Origin: Candidatus Sulfopaludibacter sp. SbA3
GTDB taxonomy: Bacteria; Acidobacteriota; Terriglobia; Bryobacterales; Bryobacteraceae
Assembly (NCBI GenBank): GCA_900290315.1
Contig: OKRF01000232.1
Span: 1 to 12,847 of the forward strand
Direction of reading: 5' to 3'
Length of the DNA stretch: 12,847 nt
The first letter of the stretch is position 1, and the number at the start of each line of letters is the position of its first letter. Both the position numbers and the translations under genes were made by a program. Under the pieces are notes generated by a model. It was not told where the DNA came from. It ran no database searches and saw only the letters and a program-made list of their open reading frames with translations. This document shows positions 1-6,240 of this stretch, piece after piece.

Positions 1-30
1 TCCAACCGCTCCGCAGCTTCACCGTTTGGG
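1..30. repeat. 30-bp imperfect direct repeat, copy 1
   Basis: This block matches bases 92-121 at 28 of 30 positions; the differences are at repeat positions 7 and 11. The two copies lie 91 bp apart, start to start, and enclose a GC-rich hairpin. No open reading frame explains them. They sit in the non-coding tail beyond the padR-permease operon and look like part of a dispersed intergenic repeat family, but only these two copies are visible, so the family is inferred. The left end coincides with the window edge, so the repeat may extend outside. Confidence 0.6.
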
Positions 31-35
31 TAACG

Positions 36-58
36 CCGGCGGTCTTGCCGCCGGTTTT
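36..58 (+). terminator. Hairpin plus short T run between the two repeat copies
   Basis: CCGGCGG (36-42) pairs perfectly with CCGCCGG (48-54) around a 5-base loop, and four T residues (55-58) follow. This is the layout of a weak intrinsic terminator for plus-strand transcription. It could equally be a structural part of the intergenic repeat. No plus-strand gene is visible upstream, so it would serve a gene outside the window. Confidence 0.35.
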
Positions 59-91
59 CCGGAGCGTCCATTCCTCGCGCCCAAGATTGCT

Positions 92-121
92 TCCAACTGC
101 TGCGCAGCTTCACCGTTTGGG
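92..121. repeat. 30-bp imperfect direct repeat, copy 2
   Basis: Second copy of the repeat at 1-30, in the same orientation and 28/30 identical. The copy is followed by sequence unlike that after copy 1: GAGAACC here, TAACGCC there. Similarity therefore stops sharply at the 3' edge, which suggests a defined repeat unit rather than a larger diverged duplication. Confidence 0.6.
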
Positions 122-172
122 TGAGAACCGGTTTGCTTGCGGGCGCCTGCGTCTGCATGGGGTGGCGATCCC

Positions 173-196
173 CGGCATTGGCAACTGCCGTTTTTT
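173..196 (+). terminator. Intrinsic-terminator-like hairpin with six-T run
   Basis: CGGCA (173-177) pairs with TGCCG (186-190) around an 8-base loop and is followed directly by TTTTTT (191-196). The short stem makes it modest, but the T run is clean and there is no comparable T run on the other strand. It would stop plus-strand transcription entering from the left, opposite to the padR operon, whose last stop codon is at 264-262. Confidence 0.4.
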
Positions 197-261
197 GGAT
201 GACGGAACCAGATAGGTCTGCATACGCTATGGCGTTGCTCGCGATGAACCCGGTCCTTAAC

Positions 262-1257
262 TTAATTGTCAGCAGGCGTCTTTTCGATATGGTCGAGAAC
301 GATCAGCTCCACCGGTCCCTTTTTCGCCTCCAACGCGAGGCCGAGTTGCTCCTTCACGGCCCTGAAGACATCTGGGAAACTATCCCCTTCGAGTGGGCTT
401 CCCGAAACCGCTCCGCCGGCTGCTCCCGAAGGTGCTGGCGGTGTAGCTGGAACCATCATGCCCACCGGTCCGCTCGGAGCACCCATGGGCGCACTCATTC
501 CGTCTGGTGAGAAGGTCAGCGTGAAATCATATTTCGCCGCGAGGCCAGTCTCATCAGTGACCGGTTGACTCAATAGGCCTGTCAGCCGGTTGGCGAGATC
601 CAACATCGTCTGCTGCTGGCCGACCAGGCGGGCGCGTCCGGGCATCATCATCAGGAAGAGGCCAGGGCGCCCTGCAGCCGGCGAAGGAAGCGCAGGAAAA
701 CCGTCCGGCCCGATCTTGGGCGCGGCGAAGGAGGCTGGAGACGCCGGATTGGCCTCATCCCCGGCAGGCGAGGCGGGATTGGACTCCCTCATATTGGGTC
801 CATTCTTCCCTACGACCAGCAAGTACACCGGAAGCTGCTTCGTTTCCCGATGGATTGTCAATTTGAACCGTTCTGCAAGCAGGTTCTGAAGCATCGCACG
901 GAATTGCTCCTTGGTCGTTTCCGGCGGCATCGTCGCGTTCACGTCGAACCTCTCCGTGTCTAGCCATGGCGGACCCTGGATCTGATAAGGCTTCACGTCA
1001 TAGGCATTCAGCAGGAGGGCCTTCAGGGTTATGAATGGATAGTGGATCCGGCTGGGATCCCGGGTGTCAGGCCCTCCACTGGGCGCTGCCATGACAGCTT
1101 TACCGGGTGCCGGCATCGCGGCCGGCTTTATGGATGCCGCGTCGAAGGTAAGCCCCTTGTTGGCGGTCTGGGCATTGGTCACGCAGACGGCCAACAGCAG
1201 CAGGCTGCTCGCTGCGGTTCCTTTAAGAACCGTTCCTCTCCTGGTAAGTCGAATCAT
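262..1257 (-). CDS. TIGR03435 family secreted protein
   Basis: The 331-residue product has a signal peptide: an Arg-rich start, the hydrophobic stretch SSLLLLAVCV at about residues 17-26, and probable cleavage near the NAQ at 28-30. The mature protein shows the family's landmarks in order: FDAASIKP (38-45), LLLNAYDVKPYQIQGPPW (81-98), RFDVNATMP (103-111), LLAERFKLTIHRE (126-138), LPVYLLVVGKNGPNM (142-156), and a C-terminal half with PVTDETGLAAKYDF (232-245), VKEQLGLALE (301-310) and VELIVLDHIEKTP (316-328). This family is abundant in Solibacter-like acidobacteria and its biochemical role is not known. Residues 252-290 form a Pro/Gly/Ala/Met-rich low-complexity insert, and NPASPA occurs twice (160-165, 170-175). 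The ATG at 1257 follows AGGAG with six-base spacing; that site overlaps the permease stop codon, so translation is probably coupled. It is the last gene of the padR operon. Confidence 0.88.
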   Translation of the reverse strand: MIRLTRRGTVLKGTAASSLLLLAVCVTNAQTANKGLTFDAASIKPAAMPAPGKAVMAAPSGGPDTRDPSRIHYPFITLKALLLNAYDVKPYQIQGPPWLDTERFDVNATMPPETTKEQFRAMLQNLLAERFKLTIHRETKQLPVYLLVVGKNGPNMRESNPASPAGDEANPASPASFAAPKIGPDGFPALPSPAAGRPGLFLMMMPGRARLVGQQQTMLDLANRLTGLLSQPVTDETGLAAKYDFTLTFSPDGMSAPMGAPSGPVGMMVPATPPAPSGAAGGAVSGSPLEGDSFPDVFRAVKEQLGLALEAKKGPVELIVLDHIEKTPADN

Positions 1258-1263
1258 GATAAT

Positions 1264-1268
1264 CTCCT
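1264..1268 (-). promoter_or_regulatory. Shine-Dalgarno overlapping the permease stop codon
   Basis: Read on the minus strand, the sequence is TGAGGAGATTATCATG. The permease stop TGA (1270-1268) shares its final A with AGGAG (1268-1264), and six bases separate this from the ATG of the TIGR03435 gene. Ribosomes ending the permease are placed directly on the next start site, which supports co-translation. Confidence 0.75.
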
Positions 1269-3955
1269 CACTCGTAGCGCAATGCGATGCACGGATCGGC
1301 GCGCGTGGCTCTCAACGCGGGTGCGGCGCCCGCCAGTAGCGCGATCGCAGTCAATACCGCCCAACTCAACGTGAAAGCGACGAAGTCGCGGGGCTTCACA
1401 CCGTAGAGGAGGCCGGATAAGACCCCGCTCAGGGCGCCTGCCAGAGCCAGACCAGCCGCACTACCCAGCAAGATGAGGCGCCCCAGTTGCTCCAGGATCA
1501 GCCGCATCACGCCTTCCCGCGTCGCTCCCAGCGCCACGCGGATTCCGATCTCCTGCGTCCGCTGCAACACGGAATAGGAGATCACGCCGTACACTCCGAT
1601 TGCCGCCAGCATGAGCGCCAGGCCGGCGAATGCGCTCAATAAGAACATCGTCAGCCGCCTCTGCGCCAGGGATTCGGACAACCGCTGGTCCAGGGTCGCG
1701 ATGTCATACACCGGAGCCCGATGGTTCAGCGCGAAAACGGTGGATCGCAAGGGAGCAGCGAGCACGCCAGGGTTGCCGTTGGTAGCCAGCACGACATGGA
1801 AGTCGGCCTGCGGCGCCTGAGCGAATGGCACGTAGATTTCCGGTTCGGCCGGGCGGTCGAGACCCTGTTGATGGACGTCGGCGGCGATCCCCACTATATC
1901 GAGTTCGGCGGGCACGCCTGGCGCACAACCGGCACAATACTCGGAGGCCATGGAATGGAATCGTTTGCCCAGTACGCCACCGGGAGAGAACTGGCGCGCA
2001 AAAGCGCGATTGACGATCGCAACTCCCGGAGAGTTCTCGTTGTCGTCCAGGTTAAAGTGCCGGCCTTGGACGATGGCCGTGCCCATCGCGCGGAAGAAAT
2101 CCGGAGTAACCGCGGTCAGCGCCACTCGGAGATTTCCCCAAGTTTCCCGCGGCGGCACGATCTCTCCGAACCAAGCCATGGTGGCAGTGTGATTGGGCTG
2201 GAGAGGCAGCCTTCCGCTCAGCGCGACATACTTTACCCCAGGCAAAGCCCGCAATTCCGGTAACACCTCGGATACAAGTGCCAGGATCGGCCGGTCAGCA
2301 GTGGGTCCGGCTGAACGACCCGCGAATTCGTCGAGCGGCAACTGCACTTTTGCGGTCAGCACGTTATGCGGATCGTATCCTGGATCGGTGCTCACCAGGC
2401 CGCGGAAGCTCCGCACCAGAAGGCCGGCGGCAATCAACAGGACCAGGGCCAGAGCGATTTCTCCGGTCACGAATGTGTTCCGTAATCGCCGATGATCGCG
2501 CGCGCCCGAAATGCCGAGTGATGACGACTTGAGCGCGTCCATAAGATTGGCGCGGGACCCGGTGATGGCTGGCGCTGCTCCAAATAACACCGCAGCCAGG
2601 AGGGCGACGCCCATGGTGAACCCGAAAACGAGCGGATCGAGGCTGACGCTTGCAAGCCATGGCAGCGCGGGCGATTGCCAGCCGCGAATAGCGTCGATCG
2701 CGAGGGCGCCGATCGCCAGTCCTCCGGAAGCCGCCAATACACAAATCACCATGCTCTCAGCCAGAAACTGCCGCGCCAGTCGCAGGCGCGCCGCACCCAA
2801 CGCGCCTCGCACCGCAACTTCGTGGCGTCGCGCCGCCGAGCGGACCAGTTGCAAGTTGGCGATATTGGCGCAGGCGATCAGCAACACAAAGCCGACCGCC
2901 GACAGCAAAACGATCAGCGGTCTTCGGGAATCGCCCGCAAGGTGGCGCTGTAAGGGAACGACCTCCAGGTTCCATCGCTCGGCCTCGCGCGCCAAAGGCG
3001 GTGGATACTCATGAATCCTGGTCTGCTGGAACGCCTGTAACTCTGTCCGCACACTCGCCAGGGAGTCTCCCGGGCGCAGCCTCGCCAGCACTTGCAAAAA
3101 CACCAGCGGCTCCGCGGCATTGAATGTGGATGAGCCGGGAGTGTGCAGCGCAAGCAGCACTTGCGGCGCGGCCGCCACATCGGGGAAGCGGAACTGCGGC
3201 GGCAGCACGCCAGCCACGGTGCACGGCTGTCCATCCAGATCTATGGCCGTCCCCACCATTCGCGGATCTCGACTGAAGCGCTCTCGCCACAGGGCATCGG
3301 AGACGAGCGCTACCGCGGCACTGCCGGAGCGGCCATCGGCTGGAACGAAATCGCGGCCGATTTGTGGCACAACTCCCAGAAGCGAGAGGAAGTTTGCAGA
3401 AACCACGGCGCCGGATACGCGCAGCGCCGGCCCGGCGCCGCGCAAAGTGTACTCGTTTGGAGCATAGCCGGCGACAGCTTCGAAGGGCCGTCCGCGTTCA
3501 CGCCAGGCAACCATATCCGGCGTGGCGATGGCGCCGTTTTCGGCGACCCATACCAAACGGTCAGGGTCGCGATAGGGCAGCGGGCGAATGAGCAGGGCAT
3601 ACACAGCGGAGAAGATTGCGGTGGTCGCCCCGATTCCTATTGCCAAGGTCAGCAGCGCTGTGAGCGCAAAACCCGGACTGCGCCGCAGCCCGCGCAACCC
3701 ATATCGGATGTCCTGAACCAGTGTGTCGAAAGTGGGCAGACCTCGTTGATCGCGATACGCCTCTTTGGTCGCTTCCAATCCGCCCAACTTAATGAGTGCC
3801 TGCCGCCGCGCTTCGCCGGCACTCATTCCAACGCGCAGGTTGTCGGCGATGTGCATTTGGAGATTGCTTTCGATCTCCTCTGCCAGATCGCGGTCGCGCC
3901 GATCTTTCTGGAACATGCCGCCAACGCGGCGAACGAGACTGTACATATATCTCAT
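1268..3955 (-). CDS. ADOP-type (MacB/FtsX-like) ABC transporter permease
   Basis: The 895-residue membrane protein belongs to the acidobacterial duplicated orphan permease group. An N-terminal cytoplasmic segment (about 1-90; DLAEEIESNLQMHI, GMSAGEARRQALIKLGG) precedes the first membrane helix (about 96-124; LALGIGA-like LAIGIGATTAIF). A MacB-type periplasmic domain follows to about 343, then three helices in an FtsX region (about 345-475, with RHEVAVRGALGA). A second copy repeats this: helix at about 496-517, periplasmic domain to about 768, and a final FtsX region from about 769 with TQEIGIRVALGA. No ATP-binding domain is present here or nearby, as is usual for these 'orphan' permeases; the substrate is unknown. 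I chose the ATG at 3955 because GGGGAGG lies six bases upstream. The in-frame ATG at 3970 overlaps the padR stop as TAATG and lacks its own ribosome site; a longer in-frame extension to 4030 would run inside padR. A CAGC cysteine pair (residues 674 and 677) in the second periplasmic domain is a local oddity. Confidence 0.92.
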   Translation of the reverse strand: MRYMYSLVRRVGGMFQKDRRDRDLAEEIESNLQMHIADNLRVGMSAGEARRQALIKLGGLEATKEAYRDQRGLPTFDTLVQDIRYGLRGLRRSPGFALTALLTLAIGIGATTAIFSAVYALLIRPLPYRDPDRLVWVAENGAIATPDMVAWRERGRPFEAVAGYAPNEYTLRGAGPALRVSGAVVSANFLSLLGVVPQIGRDFVPADGRSGSAAVALVSDALWRERFSRDPRMVGTAIDLDGQPCTVAGVLPPQFRFPDVAAAPQVLLALHTPGSSTFNAAEPLVFLQVLARLRPGDSLASVRTELQAFQQTRIHEYPPPLAREAERWNLEVVPLQRHLAGDSRRPLIVLLSAVGFVLLIACANIANLQLVRSAARRHEVAVRGALGAARLRLARQFLAESMVICVLAASGGLAIGALAIDAIRGWQSPALPWLASVSLDPLVFGFTMGVALLAAVLFGAAPAITGSRANLMDALKSSSLGISGARDHRRLRNTFVTGEIALALVLLIAAGLLVRSFRGLVSTDPGYDPHNVLTAKVQLPLDEFAGRSAGPTADRPILALVSEVLPELRALPGVKYVALSGRLPLQPNHTATMAWFGEIVPPRETWGNLRVALTAVTPDFFRAMGTAIVQGRHFNLDDNENSPGVAIVNRAFARQFSPGGVLGKRFHSMASEYCAGCAPGVPAELDIVGIAADVHQQGLDRPAEPEIYVPFAQAPQADFHVVLATNGNPGVLAAPLRSTVFALNHRAPVYDIATLDQRLSESLAQRRLTMFLLSAFAGLALMLAAIGVYGVISYSVLQRTQEIGIRVALGATREGVMRLILEQLGRLILLGSAAGLALAGALSGVLSGLLYGVKPRDFVAFTLSWAVLTAIALLAGAAPALRATRADPCIALRYE

Positions 3956-3961
3956 GCTGAG

Positions 3962-3968
3962 CCTCCCC
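3962..3968 (-). promoter_or_regulatory. Shine-Dalgarno that decides the permease start
   Basis: On the minus strand GGGGAGG (3968-3962) stands six bases before the ATG at 3955. Because this motif lies after the ATG at 3970, that upstream ATG cannot use it. This favours the 895-residue form over forms longer by 5 or 25 residues. An ATG at 3946 is a further, less likely, alternative. Confidence 0.7.
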
Positions 3969-3969
3969 A

Positions 3970-4314
3970 TTACGCAAGCTCTTTGCCGAGGGACAGGAAC
4001 CTTGCCATCACCTCCGCCGTCTCCTGCCATTCACTCGCTTCTTTTTCCAGTTGCTTGCGCCCGGCGCGCGTCAGGCGGTAATTTTTCGCCCGGCGGTTGC
4101 TATCGGATGATGTCCATTCCGACATCACATATCCTTCCTGCTCCAGCTTGAGCAGCGCCGGATAAATTGTGCCGTACTGTACCGTAAGCGCGTCGCCGCT
4201 GATTTGCTCGATGCGGCGCGCGATGCCATAGGCGTGCAGCGCCCCCATGCTCTGCAGCGTCTTCAGAATCATCAGCGCCAACGTTCCTTGCCGCACATCC
4301 TTCTTTGCGCTCAT
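3970..4314 (-). CDS. PadR family transcriptional regulator
   Basis: The 114-residue product is a compact winged-helix regulator of the PadR type. It opens with KKDVRQGTLALMILKTL, followed by HAYGIARRIE, the recognition-helix region VQYGTIYPALLKLEQEGYV, and the wing with KNYRLTRAGRKQLEKE. A short C-terminal helix is probably used for dimer formation. PadR proteins usually repress their own operon, often with a neighbouring transporter. This one is the first gene of an operon with an ADOP permease, so autoregulation of padR-permease-TIGR03435 is the likely role; the inducer is unknown. The ATG at 4314 has AGGAG five bases upstream and a promoter further up. The open frame continues upstream to a GTG at 4530, but that extension would cover the promoter and precede the conserved PadR start, so I reject it. 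The stop TAA overlaps an ATG as TAATG. Confidence 0.9.
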   Translation of the reverse strand: MSAKKDVRQGTLALMILKTLQSMGALHAYGIARRIEQISGDALTVQYGTIYPALLKLEQEGYVMSEWTSSDSNRRAKNYRLTRAGRKQLEKEASEWQETAEVMARFLSLGKELA

Positions 4315-4339
4315 GACCGCTCCTATTGGTTCCCTATAT

Positions 4340-4368
4340 ATTATGACGAAACTCATATTGGATGGCAA
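4340..4368 (-). promoter_or_regulatory. Sigma-70-like promoter of the padR-permease-TIGR03435 operon
   Basis: On the minus strand TTGCCA (4368-4363, 5/6 to the -35 consensus) and CATAAT (4345-4340, 5/6 to the -10 consensus) are separated by exactly 17 bases. Transcription would start near 4333, about 20 bases before the padR start codon. Two near-identical 10-mers, CCAATATGAG (4361-4352) and CCAATAGGAG (4329-4320), flank the -10 box with a 32-base period and could be regulator contact sites, though the second contains the Shine-Dalgarno, which may explain part of the match. Confidence 0.65.
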
Positions 4369-4647
4369 TAGCTCAGTTTCAATGCGGCAGCGAGATTGTG
4401 CATTCGGCCACACTCCCGCCCCTCGCCGCCCCGCCAACCCATCTGTACTTGCCTGCATCAGCAGCACTCGAATCTCCTCCGTTGCCATCTGGTCCGGTTG
4501 CCGTCCCGCGGGCACATCGACGACTTTCACAAAGAGTTTTGCGTGTGAGCCGCGCCGCGATGGTAGTGATCCAAGTGATTTTGCCCGGATTCCGCATAAT
4601 GTGTAACCCGATGGGGCTGTAAGCTGGTCTATGCTAATTACAGAACC
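4369..4647. other. Divergent intergenic region
   Basis: About 280 bp lie between the padR promoter and the next plus-strand gene. Open frames here are short, in conflict with each other, and resemble no family I recognise. A CATAAT hexamer (4595-4600) and the sequence TATGCTAAT (4630-4638) are AT-rich elements that could form a promoter for the gene starting at 4648, but neither has a convincing -35 partner. No RNA gene, repeat or terminator was recognised. Confidence 0.5.
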
Positions 4648-5133
4648 GTGCTTCGGGAAAAGACAAAGATTTGCCGCTTCTGGACCAGGGCCGCGTGTGC
4701 CGTCTTGCTTTCGTGCGCGTCATTTGCCGCGGACCCGCCGCTGGCGCCGCTGACCGTGTGCGAGGTGCTGCGCGATCTCCCCGCGCAGCAAGGGAAAGAT
4801 GTCGCCGTACTGGGCCGCTACTCTTTCCGCACCTCCGGACGGTGGGTGGGGGAGCAGGCTTGCCAACCATCGCTGGACGCCCCGCCCACGCTGACGCTTG
4901 TGGAAGAGAGCGACGCACCCAAGCTTCCCGAAAGCTATGATCTGGATGGTGCGGCGGTCCATCGCAAATTAACTGACGTGCAGCGTCGCACCTCGCTCGG
5001 AAAGTTCCGCTTTGGCACTCCGGATTACGACCGCTGGGCGGTGGTCTATGGACGGGTCGAAAAGCGCACCGGAGCGGCGACACTGGTATTCCGCGGCAGC
5101 GGCGTGGTGGTGTTCCTCACGGGTCAGGAGTAG
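4648..5133 (+). CDS. Small secreted protein of unknown function
   Basis: The 161-residue product starts at a GTG. It has an export signal: basic residues in the first 14 positions, then ACAVLLSCASFA, with cleavage likely near the SFA at 25-27. LLSC is a poor but possible lipoprotein site, so membrane anchoring is not excluded. The mature part begins LTVCEVL, then GKDVAVLGRYSF and CQP, with a later strand-rich segment WAVVYGRVEKR and a hydrophobic end. The CEVL...G..V.VLGRY pattern resembles a class of small exported acidobacterial proteins that may adopt an OB-like barrel; that comparison is from memory. Cys38 and Cys72 could form a disulfide. No enzyme motif is visible. The start has no clear Shine-Dalgarno, and no ATG lies in frame between the stop at 4597 and 4648. 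Low-frequency start use makes the exact N-terminus uncertain. Confidence 0.65.
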   Translation: MLREKTKICRFWTRAACAVLLSCASFAADPPLAPLTVCEVLRDLPAQQGKDVAVLGRYSFRTSGRWVGEQACQPSLDAPPTLTLVEESDAPKLPESYDLDGAAVHRKLTDVQRRTSLGKFRFGTPDYDRWAVVYGRVEKRTGAATLVFRGSGVVVFLTGQE

Positions 5134-5198
5134 CGCCCCGGGTGCCGCGTCACCGGTTTCCCTACCGCGCCCCAACCAGTTTTCCCGCTTTCCCCCGA

Positions 5199-5227
5199 TT
5201 GTTTCGCTTTCACCCACCCGGTATAAT
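5199..5227 (+). promoter_or_regulatory. Promoter very close to the DUF1175 start codon
   Basis: A perfect TATAAT (5222-5227) has TTGTTT (5199-5204) exactly 17 bases upstream; the -35 matches only the TTG. Transcription would begin near 5233-5236, at the TTG start codon of the next gene (5236). No Shine-Dalgarno precedes that start or the in-frame ATG at 5266, so the message may be leaderless or nearly so. Confidence 0.55.
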
Positions 5228-5235
5228 CGTGGCGC

Positions 5236-6240
5236 TTGAAAACCCGCTCTCGTGCCGGTCTGTGGATGGGCGCCCTCCTCTTGCTCACTGTGCTCTGGGC
5301 GCGGCGCGAACCCACGCCGCCAACGAGCATTACGCTGGAGCCTGCGCGCCTTCTGGCCGATGGCTACGACACCGCTACCCTCACCTTCCACTCTGCCCGC
5401 CGGCCTCACATCGCCATCTCGCCGCCATACGCCGCCACCGTGGAAGACCTCACCGATTCCAACGCCCGGATCCGTGCCGCGGTCCTGCCCGCGCAAATCA
5501 GCGTGCGCCTCGAGTTCCCCAACTTTCCGCCGTCTGTACTCCCACTCACCACGTCCCTGGCCGCCGCCGACTCCTTCCAGGACGGCACCCCCGACTTCCT
5601 CCGCCTCGATGAGGATCGCGACCGCCTGGCCTTCCGCCGCTGGTTCACCTTCCTCGCCGAGACCCAGTATTTCCAGGCTCCCGCCGCGCGTCCCGCCGAG
5701 ATCAACGATTGCGCCGCGCTCATCCGCTACGCCTACCGCGAGACTTTCCGGCCCCACGAAACGGGATGGGCCGAAGGCGCCCGGGTGCCCGTGGTCCCTG
5801 CGTTCGATCCGCCCGGCAAGTATCGCTACCCCTACACCCCGCTCGGCGCCGCGCTGTTCCGCGTCCGCGCCGGCCCGCTCGATCCGGCCGATTTTTCCAG
5901 CGGCGCCTTCGCGCAATTCGCCGACGCCCAAAACCTGCGCCGCTACAATACTCACTTCGTGACGCGCGACCTTTCCCTGGCGCAATCGGGCGATCTGCTC
6001 TTCTTCCATCACGAGGAGACCTTCCACAGTATGATCTACTTGGGCGCAAGCCAACTGCGGCCCGATGGCAACCGCTACGTGGTATACCACACCGGCCCGG
6101 ATGGCGGCGACCCTGGCGAAATCAAACGCCTCAGCGTGACGGAGTTGCTCCACTTTCCGCAGCTCGATTGGCGCCCGCTGCCGGCCAATCCCAATTTCCT
6201 GGGCGTGTATCGCTGGAACATTCTGAGAGAGGCGCTATGA
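5236..6240 (+). CDS. DUF1175 (YfaT-like) protein with NlpC/P60-like catalytic residues
   Basis: The 334-residue product has a basic N-terminus and a hydrophobic segment (MGALLLLTVLW, 11-21), which is a signal peptide or membrane anchor. Residues about 30-110 are strand-rich with LLADGYDTATLTF, like a bacterial Ig-type domain. The C-terminal part is the DUF1175 region: DCAALIRYAYRE places Cys159 at a helix start, GDLLFFHHEETFHSMIYLG places His264 in an HVGIYLG-like strand, and VVYHTG gives His285. That Cys-His-His spacing matches NlpC/P60 papain-fold enzymes, which cleave or modify cell-wall peptides or acyl groups; the substrate here is unknown. In E. coli, DUF1175 (yfaT) is encoded beside the alpha-2-macroglobulin gene yfaS, and here it overlaps one as ATGA. 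The start is a TTG at 5236, the first start after the in-frame stop at 5224. The ATG at 5266 is an alternative but would lose the basic n-region. Confidence 0.82.
   Translation: MKTRSRAGLWMGALLLLTVLWARREPTPPTSITLEPARLLADGYDTATLTFHSARRPHIAISPPYAATVEDLTDSNARIRAAVLPAQISVRLEFPNFPPSVLPLTTSLAAADSFQDGTPDFLRLDEDRDRLAFRRWFTFLAETQYFQAPAARPAEINDCAALIRYAYRETFRPHETGWAEGARVPVVPAFDPPGKYRYPYTPLGAALFRVRAGPLDPADFSSGAFAQFADAQNLRRYNTHFVTRDLSLAQSGDLLFFHHEETFHSMIYLGASQLRPDGNRYVVYHTGPDGGDPGEIKRLSVTELLHFPQLDWRPLPANPNFLGVYRWNILREAL

Noticed and set aside
3143..4081. A 312-residue plus-strand open frame inside the permease and padR genes
   Set aside because: It is antisense to conserved permease and PadR sequence and shows no domain of its own.
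4315..4530. In-frame N-terminal extension of PadR to a GTG at 4530
   Set aside because: It would cover a well-spaced promoter and a good Shine-Dalgarno for the ATG at 4314, and PadR proteins normally begin a few residues before the KKDVRQGTLALM block.
5138..5159. Possible terminator after the small secreted protein gene
   Set aside because: CCGG.TG can pair with CACCGG only with a bulge, and just three T residues follow, so it is too weak to call.
4969..6153. A 394-residue minus-strand open frame across the small secreted protein and DUF1175 genes
   Set aside because: It spans two well-supported plus-strand genes and the promoter between them and has low-complexity composition.
5709..6236. 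Upstream extension of the alpha-2-macroglobulin frame through the DUF1175 gene
   Set aside because: The 176 extra codons are an out-of-frame, Arg- and Pro-rich reading of DUF1175. A signal peptide and ribosome site mark the start at 6237.
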